Positions 35,599 through 48,579 of a DNA stretch of 64,000 bases are shown piece after piece. Numbering within the stretch: the first letter of the stretch is position 1; every line of letters starts with the position of its first letter. Both the position numbers and the translations under genes were made by a program. Source of the stretch: Rostratula benghalensis (Eukaryota > Chordata > Aves > Charadriiformes > Rostratulidae); NCBI GenBank assembly GCA_013399305.1, contig VXAI01000165.1, positions 37,362 to 101,361 of the forward strand, in the 5' to 3' direction. The notes under the pieces are model-generated. The model saw only the letters and a list, made by a program, of their open reading frames with translations, did no database searches and was not told the DNA's origin.

Positions 35599-36109
35599 TT
35601 AATAAAACCAGAAATTTCTCTCCTTGCCCCAAGGAGCTAGGAAGGAAATGCTATTACAGACTTTATCCACTTGATTTTGTGACAACAGAATTGAACTGAG
35701 GATCAGCAGATTTGTTGAATTACCAGTCCTCTTGGGGATTTTGTGCAGGATTTTGTGCAAATCATTTCACATGCTAAATCTGTACAAGTATTGGGTGCTC
35801 AACATTTAAAACTATCAATAGGGCTCAGGTCCCAGAACATCCTCTCACATCTGGGTTTTAAACTTCTCCCTAAAATATACAATGAAGATGATAATAATTT
35901 CCTAAAATATCAGAGATACACTGTTTCTTTGGCCACTTTATTACTTTAAAGTGGCAAATCTGGCTAAAAAAAAAAATCCTAAACAAACCAACCCATAGAA
36001 AAGCCATGCACAATGGCATTGCCATATTAGTAGAGCAATTAAGACTTTCAGAGACCTAGAGGGGTCAAGCCTTCCTTCCCTACTCACTCCTTACAGATGT
36101 CAAGTCTCC

Positions 36110-36530
36110 CTGTGTAACATATCAGGACAATTAAACACCTAAATAATGTCTTTTCTAAAGTTTGACCTCAATCTTTGTTGTTTCAACTTAAAATCATTAT
36201 TTCTAATCCTTGCTACTGCAGATGAGAAGAACAGCTTAATCTTAGTCTTTTCCACCACCTTCTGTTTTTTTCAGGACTTTATTCTTAGTATTTTTTCTTT
36301 TTTTCAAGATTAAATAAACTTCTCTTCAGTCATGTTTTCTAAATCTCTGCTTATTTCCCCCTTTTTCCCTAGCAGCCAAAAACTGATATGCATTTTTACT
36401 TTGATGTCTGTTGCCTAAAACTGGACAGAGTGCTCCAGCTGAGGCCTTATCAGCATTGCTATAAAACAGACATTTTTTTATATTAACCACATTAAGTTTT
36501 AGATCAGCTGTCACAATCACAGTTGGACAT
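36110..36530 (-). repeat. Ancient CR1/L3-like fragment, antisense
   Basis: Contains degenerate blocks of old amniote CR1/L3 elements: aagattaaataaacttct, gttttctaaatctctgctta, and gcctaaaactggacagagtg followed by ctccagctgaggcc. It is much more decayed than the avian CR1 copies nearby. Confidence 0.65.
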
Positions 36531-37159
36531 CAGTAGGGCAGGGACTCTGCCTCAGAAATGCCACCAGGAAAAAGCTTACAGCATCTTCACAGCCCTTCTC
36601 ATTCCTGCAGTCTGATTGCTGGTGGGATTCTGGCAGCAGAGAACAAGAGAGGAATCCCATGGTGATACCCTGGGAACACATCAGACCAGAATGGCACCCA
36701 ACTGATGCATCTCAAGATCTGCCCTTCCAGTTCAGAAGGATGATGGTCTGAAATCTGCATTATGAAGAAAACTGGTTGTTTCTGCAGTAAAAAGAGCTCA
36801 GCTCCTGGCTGATCCAGAAAATCTCAGTGGCAGATCCTTCCAGATATGAAGTTTCTCGTCCTTTACTTTCTAATTGTTCAAATTGACCAGGGGAAAGGAA
36901 AAAAACCCCACTAAAATAAAAAAAAAAATAAATCCTAGGAACCCTGGTGGCATGAATTAAAGAAAGTGTCCACACAAAACCCTTGGATTACCAGGCTTCC
37001 AGTCCTGCTGGGACCCTCCTTTTCTATCTTGCAACTGCTACTGCAAAAAGCCAGCCTGGCCAGACAAGATGTGTTCTTCTCCCATGGCCAGGAGCAGATC
37101 TCAGTATCAAATGTTTCAAATGTTGCATGAAGTAAATACCATGATAACTGTGCATAAAG

Positions 37160-37680
37160 TGCTGTGTCCAGTTTTGGGCCCTTTCCCACAAAAAAAGGAC
37201 ATTGAGGAGCTGGAGCAGGTCCAAAGACGGGCAATGAAAGTGGTGAGGGGTCTGGAGAACAAGTCTTATGAGGAGAGGCTGAAGGAGCAGGGGTTGTTCA
37301 GCCTGGAGAAAAGGAGGCTGAGGGGAGACCTTCTCGCTCTCTGCAACTCCCTGAAAGGAAGGTGTAGAGAGGTGGGGGTCAGTCTCTTCTCCCAAGTCAC
37401 AGGCAATAGGACAAAAGGAGATGGCACCAGGGGAAGTTCAGATTGGATATCAGGAAGGATTTTTACAGGGAAAGGGTTCTTAAGCATTGGAATGGGCTGC
37501 CCAGGGAAGTGGCTGATGCACCATCCCTGGAGGGATTGAAAAGACAGGTTGGCATAGTGCTCAGTGACATGAGTTAGTGCTGTTTGTTACGATTTTTTTT
37601 TTTTCTTTTAATCAGAGTTAGATTGGTGTTTGGACTAGATGATCTTAAAGGTCCCTTCCACCCTAGCCAATTCTATGATT
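37160..37680 (+). repeat. CR1 3' fragment (~520 bp)
   Basis: From gtgctgtgtccagttttggg to attctatgatt, interrupted by a T-rich expansion at about 37590-37609. Antisense to AAMDC, in its first intron. Confidence 0.92.
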
Positions 37681-37689
37681 CAATCCTTT

Positions 37690-39359
37690 GGGTTCAGCAC
37701 AGGACTGAGGCTGTCAGAGTTGCTTCTTCCACAGAAGAACAGCACTATTCTTGCTTGGTTGCTCCTTTTTTTTTTGAAGTTAGTGGCACACCTACCCAGG
37801 CAAACAGCTACAGGGGAGTGAAACTTGCTTGGATCCATTTATCCTAGATTCAATCGTGACACATCTGCAATACAATGGATTCAAACAAAGGTTTGTAAGA
37901 CTATTTTTTCCAAAAATCTGCAGAAGCAATATCCAGCAGTAGTCCCAACAGTATGAAGTCGCCCGTAAATCAAAGAACAAACAGCTGAACAGACCACTCA
38001 GAACCTGGCTCTGAAGAATTAAAAGAATTTTTTGCCTGTGCTAGTTTTGAGAAGAAACAGCAGAATTAGGTTAGACAGAGGTGAAGGAACAATAAAATGA
38101 TTAGGAATATCAGATTTCCAAATGCAAATAGCTTTACAAGTCTGGAACTGTGAGATTAAACTGGCACAAACTGCAAAGGTTCCATACTATCTTTCCCAAA
38201 CAACACAAAAAACCCCAAAATAAATAGCAGAAATGAAGAAACAAGAGCTAAAAGCCATAAATAAAAAGTCGCAATCTAAACTTATTTCCCATAACACTGG
38301 CAGAGAATATGGGTAAAGACAGATTATTGGGATTAAGGAGAGCATCTTAAATTGGAGAAAGTATGAACTTTTTAACAGGAACTTTGGATGTTCTTGGTTG
38401 AGGTTATGCTCCAATCAGCAAGGAATAGGAAAATATTTCCCCAACAAATGAGTTGTTGTTTTAACTATTCACTATGACAAATATACAGTACCAAAATACA
38501 CAGCACTACTTAAGAGCAAAAGAGACCATGAACTATACGACTCACAAGTATATCCTAAAATAGCTATTTCTGTAGATCACAGTATTTCAAACAAAGAAGA
38601 AAGTTATGAAAGTTTTAAAATAGAAAAAAAAAAAAAAGCAAAAGAGCTTAAAAGGAGGCATAATGCAAGTTCACACAAGGAACTATATTAAAAAAAAAAA
38701 GAAATGAAGCAATGGCTAAGGATGGCAGAAGAAGATAGCTGAGAGTGAAATGGAAAAAACTTGAGAATGAGTGCAGTCGATTTTAAAAGCAGGTAGATTT
38801 TTAAAGCTGCCAGTGTTACTGTCTTCTGTGAAGGTAAACACTGTTTCAGAGTAGCACCCACCGGCAACAAACAATAAAAGAGGTGAACGTTGAGCACTGC
38901 AGGGAATACTTTATTGAGAGTCTGCAGAAGCAAAGAAAGTTTCATAAAATCCAAGGCGCAACCTGAGATCACAGAGGATAAAGGTGAAAGAGTGAATTAG
39001 CGACTGTCAAGTTTCAGGCAGAACAACTTTTCTAAGACCAGATATTTCTCCATGAAGGTGGGTGACAACTTTCAGCAGACAGAAAAGCATGTCAGGGTTT
39101 AAAAACTGACAGCAGGAAGGCAAGTAAAAAGATTAAATGAACTGGGCAGGGAGGGGGCAGGTGTCAAGTTTAAAAACTAGGAAAACATTTTTTGGGGAAC
39201 CCGGCAATCTAATTTTTCTCAGAAGTTAAGGAAAGGGAGTTATTAGGGGAGGTTACTGGGGAAAGAAAAGGGGACGCTTATAGGAGATGAAGAGGTGAAA
39301 GAGTATTTTAAAAACAAGGCGAGGGAAAAGAAAGAGGAAAGGACAGAGAACTGAGAGGA
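37690..39359. other. AAMDC intron 1, no recognised feature
   Basis: AT-rich with A runs at 38622-38637 and 38688-38700. Nothing was recognised before the CpG island. Confidence 0.55.
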
Positions 39360-39920
39360 GCCGGAGGAGGGCGGGGTACACCAGCAAACACACAGGGGGA
39401 GGCCAGGACCCGGAGGTTGGGGGCGGGCGACGGAGCTCTGGAACCCACGCCCCGAAAGAAGGCCTCGCCTTGACCCACGGCCTCACGCCTCCTTTCCCCC
39501 GTCGGGAGTGAAGGAGCTCACTCCGGGCAGCACCTCCCTTCCACGGGGCCGAGACCCGAAACCGAACGGAGCGCCGCCGTTCCCTCACCTCCTTCCCGCC
39601 GCCTCCCCTCAGCCTGAGGGGAGCCGTTAAACGGCCGCTACTCACCGCCCAGCGCGCGACCCCTGCCCTGCCCAGCGCAACCTCTTCTCCCGCGGGGGAG
39701 GGGCGAGGAGACACCCCCCCCGCCCTCTCATTGGTCGGCCCGCCCCACCGGCCCCGCCCCCTCGCCGGCTCCGATTGGCTCATCCCCCCGCCCTGTCATA
39801 GATAGCCCCACCTTGTTTTCATTCCCCTTGGCCGCACGAGGCGGGGTGGTGGGGGGGGGAGAGTGTCGCCTTGGCGCCGCTCTAGCTGCCGCCCCCCCCT
39901 CCCCTCCTCTGCTGTTGCAT
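39360..39920. promoter_or_regulatory. CpG island, probable bidirectional AAMDC/RSF1 promoter
   Basis: Base composition shifts sharply to GC-rich with many CpG from about 39360 up to the assembly gap, unlike the AT-rich flanks. GC-box-like CCCCGCCCC and CCGCCC motifs and CCAAT-like ATTGG occurrences (around 39730 and 39773) are present; no TATA box is evident. In mammals AAMDC and RSF1 start a few hundred bases apart in opposite directions, and this island is in the matching position. Confidence 0.65.
39646..39780 (-). other. AAMDC: Probable AAMDC non-coding first exon in CpG island
   Basis: On the minus strand a strong donor (GGCG followed by gtgagt) lies at 39646/39645 inside GC-rich DNA rich in CpG, upstream of the AAMDC start codon. 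No other gene on this strand would use it, so it is taken as the end of the 5' untranslated exon. The transcription start is not visible; the upper limit given is arbitrary. Confidence 0.5.
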
Positions 39921-40896
39921 NNNNNNNNNNNNNNNNNNNNNNNNNNNNNNNNNNNNNNNNNNNNNNNNNNNNNNNNNNNNNNNNNNNNNNNNNNNNNNNN
40001 NNNNNNNNNNNNNNNNNNNNNNNNNNNNNNNNNNNNNNNNNNNNNNNNNNNNNNNNNNNNNNNNNNNNNNNNNNNNNNNNNNNNNNNNNNNNNNNNNNNN
40101 NNNNNNNNNNNNNNNNNNNNNNNNNNNNNNNNNNNNNNNNNNNNNNNNNNNNNNNNNNNNNNNNNNNNNNNNNNNNNNNNNNNNNNNNNNNNNNNNNNNN
40201 NNNNNNNNNNNNNNNNNNNNNNNNNNNNNNNNNNNNNNNNNNNNNNNNNNNNNNNNNNNNNNNNNNNNNNNNNNNNNNNNNNNNNNNNNNNNNNNNNNNN
40301 NNNNNNNNNNNNNNNNNNNNNNNNNNNNNNNNNNNNNNNNNNNNNNNNNNNNNNNNNNNNNNNNNNNNNNNNNNNNNNNNNNNNNNNNNNNNNNNNNNNN
40401 NNNNNNNNNNNNNNNNNNNNNNNNNNNNNNNNNNNNNNNNNNNNNNNNNNNNNNNNNNNNNNNNNNNNNNNNNNNNNNNNNNNNNNNNNNNNNNNNNNNN
40501 NNNNNNNNNNNNNNNNNNNNNNNNNNNNNNNNNNNNNNNNNNNNNNNNNNNNNNNNNNNNNNNNNNNNNNNNNNNNNNNNNNNNNNNNNNNNNNNNNNNN
40601 NNNNNNNNNNNNNNNNNNNNNNNNNNNNNNNNNNNNNNNNNNNNNNNNNNNNNNNNNNNNNNNNNNNNNNNNNNNNNNNNNNNNNNNNNNNNNNNNNNNN
40701 NNNNNNNNNNNNNNNNNNNNNNNNNNNNNNNNNNNNNNNNNNNNNNNNNNNNNNNNNNNNNNNNNNNNNNNNNNNNNNNNNNNNNNNNNNNNNNNNNNNN
40801 NNNNNNNNNNNNNNNNNNNNNNNNNNNNNNNNNNNNNNNNNNNNNNNNNNNNNNNNNNNNNNNNNNNNNNNNNNNNNNNNNNNNNNNNNNNNNNNN
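39921..40896. other. Assembly gap (976 N), probably containing RSF1 exon 1
   Basis: The run of N begins inside the CpG island and ends next to low-complexity purine and GT-rich sequence. Conserved gene order puts the first, GC-rich coding exon of RSF1 (plus strand) here; no sequence matching that exon is found on either side. The gene assignment is inference. Confidence 0.45.
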
Positions 40897-41278
40897 AAAA
40901 AAGAAGAGGACGCACACACACAAGGCAACGTTCTGCTCCCCTTTCCACCCCCCTCCTTTCCTCTGTGTGTGTGTGTGGGGGGGGGGTGAGGAATGGCGAA
41001 GGGGGGGTGGTGTAGGGGGTGTGTGTGGGCACAGAGAAGCCCTGAGCCCTCCCCAGGGCTGCTGTTGTAGGCCATCTCCTCCCCACAAACACAGCCAGCC
41101 ATTGTGTGCCATCTCCATCCCTCTCTTCTCCTCCCCTCTTGTAGCTGGGGAGAAGGAGAAGGGGGGGGTGGGTATAAGCTGGCTGCTTGCTCTTTCCCCA
41201 CCGCCACCTGAGCTGTGCGAGGTGGAGGGATGGGTTATGCCCTCCACTGTTTTCTTTCAAGCTGCTCCTCCTTTCCTC

Positions 41279-41306
41279 TCCTTTCCCCCCTCTCTCTCTC
41301 TCTCCA
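41279..41306. repeat. (TC)n tract
   Basis: Short CT-rich microsatellite (tctctctctctctctcc) near the GC-rich island shore. A (TG)n-G(n) tract lies at 40963-40988 next to the gap. Confidence 0.8.
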
Positions 41307-41699
41307 GTAGCAGATTTGGTTGCCAGACTCTCTAATTCCTGCTCCGCGCAATGGATGTGGGAGGCCCCGGGCCAAGAGAGCAGCCTGGGGAGGGCTGTGA
41401 GGAGGCGGTGGTAGGAATAGAGAGGGGAAGGGTGCTTGTTGCTCTTGCTCTCTTGTCTCTATTCTTGGTTTGGTTCTTGCCTCTGCACTCTTGCCACATA
41501 GGGAGACCATGGAGCTCACGGCGCATGCTCGGCAAGGCCCCATAGAAACTTCCTGCTGCTGGAGAAACCCAGCTCAGGGCTGCTTTTGGTCCACCAGCCC
41601 TTGCTTTTCTCCCAAAATGCAATCACTCTCACCTCTCTCCCCACCAAACCTACCCTGTATGGGTTCGGGTTTTGTTTTTGTTTTGGTTTTTTTTTTTAA

Positions 41700-44600
41700 C
41701 CAAAGCGTCATGCAGGTACTTCCTCGTATAAAGGAAGTTGCTTTTTGCAAAGTGCAGACGTCCTCTCTGTGAGTTCACAACAGCCATTGCTGAAATATAA
41801 GGTTGATGTACCATCTCCTCGTGTTGGCTGGTGCCTAATCAACATGAAAGAGATGGGTGAGATCCTCTAAGTTCTAAAAACAGGGTTAATTTTCTGAAAA
41901 ATAGATATTTATATTCAGTTCCCCAGTAGTTCTGTACTTCAGATGTATATAAAGGACTCATTAGAAAAAAGCATTGCTTGGTTAAACTGTTGCAAAACTT
42001 ACTCATAAAAAACACCAACACACTTAAAAGTTTGACTTTAATGAAAATGTCCCTTTTAAAATTATGTCTGTAAAAAAATCTAATGTTTTTACTGTGTGAC
42101 ACAGCCTAAGTGGGTGTGTAAGAGTAATTTTTTTGTGTGTGTGAACTGCAGAATAAATCAAAATTAAAGGATGAGATTGTGACCTGTGTTTTAAGTATAT
42201 GCATTTGATAAAAAAATAAATATTTCCTGAAAACTTTAATTGCATGACTGGAGGGTTTATCAATAGGACAATGGTTCCTGCACAATGTTGTTCTATAAAG
42301 CTTTCAAATTACTTGCATTATGGAATTTGCATTATGGATTGATTTGATACTTGCCAATTTTTTGAACTTTTCTCTGTATTTCCTTTGCTGTTTGAAAGGG
42401 GGCACATTATTCTCACTGCTTTAGAACAGGCCCCCCAGATGGGAGCAGTTTTAGCTTCTGAAAATATAATCTCTAAATTACTTGGATTACTCGTGTCTGG
42501 TGGAGATGGTGTATGTGCTTGCATTTTCTCATCCTTAAGAAAGTGTCTGGCAGGGTGAAAAACAAACTTGGGTGATTCTTGACTCTTTGTGTGATAACTT
42601 GTGTGACAGGGGTTTTCCTTTTCCTTAGGAAAAAGGTTTTCCTTTTAGGTTTGCTTTGTGGTGGCAGTAGCTGTTCCCTGGGATATTTGATGCTTTTGGA
42701 AAAATGATTGCAGTGGCTTTATTTCTCTACGTGATTTTTTTTTTTTTTTTTTTTGCTTAAATTAGTCCCCAAAGTGGTGTTTTTAAGGCTATGTGTCATA
42801 AAGTTGCTAAACGTTGATTGAAAACTGAAGTGGTCCTTTCTGTTTGTTTGGTTGTGTTTTTTTTTTTCCTGAAGGTCTGTTAATTACTGACTGTATGTAG
42901 TTTTCCTTGGATTGCAAAAGGCATTTTGATTTTGATTATATACAGTTCGCTTCACTTTTGGTACAAGCACTGCTTGACAGTGGATTTGCATTTCCGATAA
43001 CACATTAAAAAAAAAAAATCCAAGCAAATAGCTACAACATCTCAAAGTGGTTTTTTTTCTGAACTTCTTAGAATCTAGACCATGTTCTAAATCTCAAACC
43101 ACCAGGTAACAGCTATTTGCAACTCCTCTCCATATTCGTTTTGCAATCAAGGAAATGAATCAATAGTTTGGGTGTTCTGTTGATCACCTTTAATGCTGTT
43201 TTGATGCTCAGCAGTTTCAAAAATGCTGTGGGGCTGTGTCTGGCTTTTTGAAAACACTGCCTCTGTTTTCTTGTCTGAAGAGTTAATCTTGGAAGATGCT
43301 GGTAGAAGTTACTTTCTTTATATCAGGAGCCTCAAGGAGAAGTAGGAGCTGAAGTCTGAAAGTTGTTCAGTAGCTGGATAACAGTGATATTTCCTTTTCT
43401 GTTAATAATTAGAACAAGGAACTTGTTCATTATTAAGGAAACAAGGTTCTAACCTTCCCTTACAGGAAGGGATGCTGCAGGGATGCTGAGCAGATGTTGA
43501 TAGCCAGGAAGCTATCAAATAATTCTTAGAGGAATTTTAGTTTAAGTGCTCAGACAGCACTTGAACTTTGCCATATTCTCTCTCCTACCTGAAAATTTCA
43601 AGGCAAATAACAGTGGCAGCAATTCTTGAGCGTGAATAGTTTTCCTTAGTAGTCTGACTAGTTTAAATATCAAAATTTACCTGTATTAGCAAGAGGTTAG
43701 ATGTTTTAACTGTGTGTGCACAGGTATGGTCTTGCCTTGAAATGTGCCAACCAATTTAAAATGCTCTTTGGGATTTGGATGGATGTAGGAATATTAATTT
43801 CTATTCGATATTTTGAATAGAAAAATAAGAATGTGTGATGTTGATTTTGCCTGTCACTATTGAATGGTGAGGTAAACTGGTAGCTGAGGAATGAGTCTTC
43901 TTAGGAAGGCTGTACAATAAAATAGCTCAACTTTTCCTGCTGGGGGTTCATTTGAAAGTTGCAAGAGTTCAATGAGACTGAGACCCATGGTTATCCGGTG
44001 AAAATTTTATTTGGTGAAGAATAATTATCTTCCCTTTGAGAATGGTTATCCTTGCTTTATGTATGCTCTTGTGACTTGGGTTGCAATCGTGACAATCCTA
44101 GACTTCCTTGGAAAGAGAGAAGTTGAGTGTTGAGTCTCTGTCGAGATGGTGACAGCGTTACCTCACAAAATCTGCTAGCTGATAGGTCTCCAAAAGTAAA
44201 ATGTTTCTCATAAGATTTAAAAAGCAACCTAATATATGATTTTTTAACTGGAATTTCTGAGGGCTGGGAGATGTCATTCCTGTATCACTGTAGTTTTAGA
44301 TGCAAAACTAAGGTCTGTAGAGGTCATCCTACAGTGTGCTGTGGTATCCTATCTCGTTTGCTTCCAAAGGCAAAACTATGCAAACTGGAACGAATCATCA
44401 CAGGAAACCGATGCTTGTTCCCCTTGTTCTTACCCTGACATGCTGTCTTTTTTTTTTTTTTAAATAATAGCTTTATTTGCTGCAGAAGATGAGTTACAAA
44501 TTTAAATAGTAAGTGTATGTGATGGAGAGAACTTTTATCTGTGTTTAGGGCTGTGTTAAAGGAACCATGATATCAAATCACCGCATCCTTTGTGTCGGTA

Positions 44601-47600
44601 AATAGCTTGAGAATCGGTATAAATGTTAATTAAGCACTCGGTCTCTTGTGAATGAAAATATTAGTAGAATGTTAGCTTGCACAACAGAGATCTAATTTTA
44701 CACATGACTACGCAAAAGGCTTGCTGGTTTGCCAGGTTCCCTGGTGTGTGAATGGGAGAACCTCACGTGGAGGTGAATGGCATCTTCCAAAGTGTGTTGG
44801 GCTGTGTCGGCTCACCAATTTTTGCAGGTGTTTCTTAGCAATATGGGGTTGGAGTTGCTGTTGATTGAAATGGTAACCAGTACATCTGCTTTGCATATTC
44901 TTTCTGTGAAATGGTGAACTTAAATCAAAAACTTGCCCATGCTTAATTGCCATGGTCTTGAAAACAGAAAGTGTTTTCTGGGGGGTGGATTTCCACTCTT
45001 TGGTATCTTCACCGTAGCTCAAACTTCATCTCCTTTGGCTCTTGACAATGATCTTCACAGATTGATCCAGCCTAGAAGTTTGTTGCTTTATTACAGCATG
45101 AATATGTTTGTTTGGAGTTTGATGATAAAAACACTCTTTACATCTTGCCTGGGGTTTAAGTGATGTAAAGAAGGATGTGATGAGATGCAGGTCCCTGGTA
45201 GAAGGTCCATTTTTGTAAATCTTTTTTTTTCCCTTTCCCGCTCTCTGCCTTTATAATGAGAACTGAGGTTGATGGCAGGTAGCTTGTGGAAAATCTGTGC
45301 AAGCCATTTATAGTTCCTTTAGTTTTTTTTTTTTTTCCAGTAGAGAATACCTGATACTGCATTGTAGAACTGAAAAAATACATGGTCTTTGGAGCTGCCA
45401 TGCTTCAAAGCAGTAAGTTATGTTTTACAAGCCCCTGTATTTGTCTAAATCTTCTGGACACCTAACATCTTTTCTCTTTTCAAATTAATTTGGATGCTGA
45501 AATCATTTATTTCAGTGGATTATGCCAAAGTTTTTTTCAATTGTCATTCCAAAACCTCTGGAAAGCTTTACAGCATTAATGATTCTTACCATTCTCTGAA
45601 GAAATTATCAGTTAATGTTGACTTAAACTGCTTTTGAATATCTGTATGGGAGAAACATACCTGAAGCTTTGTAGCTGTTTAATACAGCAAGCAAAAGCCA
45701 AACCTGCCTAATGACAAGGCATTTGACAGACTTTCAAGCTCAAGATTAGGTGTGTTTCTAATGAAAAGGGTAGTGCAGCAGATTGTGATTGAGTTTTCTT
45801 GTCTATTTAATGTTTAATATCAAGCAAGTTTATGTACTGTTGATCAGAAGCTGTAGTGTTTGATGTGGCTCTGAAGTCACGATACGTTGTTGCAGCAACA
45901 TATAATATCATCAGTAGATTAGTTAATGTTAAAAGTGGGTGATAAATGTGATATGGAGGTAATGTCAAACACTATTTTACTTCAAATTTAATAATTGATA
46001 TGGTACTTGAGATTTATTAACTGGTTGCGGTGCAGAAAGGTTAATTCATGTGGTGTCCTTTTAAGTAGACGAACAAGTTCTGACATCTAATGTTGGTTGT
46101 GTTTAAATACTGGAGGGGTGGAGTTTATTCACACCCCATATATTGCTGGATCTTCTGCATTAAACAAAGTGCCAGGATATATTGATATTACAAGCTTGTG
46201 TCAGCTCATCAGAGGTAACGCTTTGCATCTGCTCTGCAGGTCTGACTGTTCATGTCTTTTCACACCCTTTTTCCAGTATGAGTAAGAAATTTAACTGCTG
46301 TTCTGAATCAGCCCCGAGTAGTTATCACCTGAAGGCAGGCTGAGCTTACTTGTGTGCTTGTGGAATGTAAGTAGATCATTGCTTTCCTGCTGCTCCCAAA
46401 CCAAAGCATTCGTGTCGACCCCATTAATCCACGATTTGTCAGTCAAATGCAGTTTTTTTACTTCAGCAACAAACTATTGGAGAGTAAAAGTGTATCTAGT
46501 AAACTTTAGAAGGCGATGTAATCGCTTCTGTGCTTGTTTCATTTTTGAGTAGGATGGAAGTTCTACATCTCTGGTGTTGCTGGCTGTCAAATTAACTCAT
46601 TTGTTGAAGGCAGGCTTCGGTGGCTTGGAGCTGAAAGTCTCAAACATCACAATAGGGTTAAATTCTGAGAAAGTAGGTAGGAAGGGTGATTGTTCTTACG
46701 CCAACTTCATGGCAAATAAGTCTCTAATGCAGAATAAACTCCTCTTGTCTACCCTTCAGTCACTTTTGATTAATATGACTTTAAGGTCAGCATGACTTAT
46801 CCACATGTGCTTTTCAGTTATTCATTTAAGAAGTGAATTAAGTTTACCGTGGAATTAATTATCTCATAAAAGAGCAGGGATTCATATATTTATTTCCATT
46901 TTGTTAGTTTTTCTGTGATGAGACTTCGTATCTTTATGTGCATTGAGCTGTGGTGTCAGCTCACCGAGGCGCTCTCATATTTAGGCTGGCAAATGCCAGT
47001 TCTAACTACACTCCACATCACCTTGTAGAAGACAAGAAAACACTGTATTTCTGGGGAGACAAGCAGTACGGTCTCTTCCCAGTGCCCATCTAAAAGAGAT
47101 GACAGAACACCATATGGAATGGAGAAAAGGAACTCGAGATGCTGCTCCCCAGGCACAGATGAGCAATGGCAGGACATCTGAGGTCCTCTGCCAAAGCTCA
47201 ACTTCCTAGGGGATACACAGGTTCCTCCATTGAGGGAGGGCAGTGGGCTTCTGCTTGGTGGCTTTCTTGAATTTCAGCACACTTTAGGTGGTACAGAACT
47301 GGAGGAAAAACTTCTGATGTTGCTTCCAAGTCACAGTCTTAAGGCTTATTTCAAGAGAAGTGTGTGAGATCTGGGAATGGCGGTGGAAGTTTTTCTGGTC
47401 AGTGCAAGATGCTGTTTACTGAAAGGAGCTTTATTGTGGTACATCAGAGAACTTCATAAATAACAAAGTGAGTTGTTTGGGACCCCATGGTTGTGCATAA
47501 GCTGGAAGTTATGTTTTGTCCAGCAATCTATCAGCATCATATCTTGTCCTTGGCCAACGTCAGAGGCCTGAAGAAACTCTGAGTTTCTCAGAGTACTCCC

Positions 47601-48090
47601 CTGGCACCCACATTTGTAAAACTCAGATGTCCTGAGCGACATCTTCTGTGAATGGAGCTTTTTTTCTCATGTGGGATTACTTTAAGTTAGTATGGTCTTG
47701 TGTAAGAACAGTTAGCAGATATGTGTGTCCAATTACTAGTGCCTTCTGCCTGGTAGACAAACTTCTGAGCCCATCCCAAAGTTGACTTTTAAATCAGCTT
47801 GTTTATGGCCCATACTAAACTGAGAAGCTCATGGGGAAATTCTGGAAAACTTAAAATATTGTTGGTAGAACTATTTGTGGTGTTGCTGTGCACTTCAGTA
47901 GCTGATAGACTGCATCCATTGGGCAGAAGCCTTGTATATTTAGAGGGGGAAAGAACTTATTTACTTGACTTGATGATAATATCCTACTGGAGGCAGAAGA
48001 CAATGACAGAAAGGGTTCCTTTGTGTGCAGTGAAGGAGAGGACAGGAGCTGCTGAAGGACTGAACTGGCAAGAAGGGGAAGATGATTCTT
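41700..48090. other. Non-coding, free of recognised CR1 copies
   Basis: About 6.4 kb of AT-rich sequence with T tracts (42733-42752, 44450-44462) in which neither CR1 nor LTR blocks were found on either strand. This contrasts with the dense CR1 further left. Confidence 0.55.
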
Positions 48091-48091
48091 T

Positions 48092-48262
48092 GGGCAGGTT
48101 GCCCAGAGAAGCTGTGGCTGCCCCATCCCTGAGAGCGTTCAAGGCCAGGCTGGATGGGGCTTTAAGCAACCTGGTCTGGTGGGAGGTGTCCCTGCCCGTG
48201 GTTGGAAGCTGGGACTCGGTGATCTTTAAGGTCCCTTTGAACTCTAACCATTCTCTGATGGG
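48092..48262 (+). repeat. CR1 3' tip
   Basis: From gggcaggttgcccagagaag to accattctctgatgg. Confidence 0.9.
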
Positions 48263-48454
48263 AGGTTGAATAAATAGCCTGCTGAAGAATGTTGTGGCTT
48301 GCTGCTGCTTCAGAGCCTGTTGTCCTTGAAAGTAACCGTTGTAACATCAAGATCTCTGTGCCATACAGCATTTAGGGTTACAGCTGCATTTTTCCAGATT
48401 TATGGCAGTTGGATTTGGTGGAGATATTCCAATATATTTGCAGATGTTCTAAGA

Positions 48455-48573
48455 CTCAGGCTGGGTGGGGCTTTGAGGAACCTGGTCTGGTGGGAGGTGT
48501 CCCTGCCCATGGCAGGGGGGTTTGATACTCGATGATCTTTAGGGTCTCTTCCGACCTGAACCATTCTATGATT
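48455..48573 (+). repeat. CR1 3' tip
   Basis: From ctcaggctgggtggggcttt to ccattctatgattca. Confidence 0.9.
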
Positions 48574-48579
48574 CATTCT

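Noticed and set aside
39253..39783. 176-codon minus-strand open frame in the CpG island
   Set aside because: GC-rich island sequence rarely contains stops; no family resemblance, and it runs across the probable splice donor at 39645.
39728..41260. Very long open frames across 39.7-41.3 kb on both strands
   Set aside because: They are open only because the gap of N contains no stops; their ends are low-complexity GC-rich sequence.
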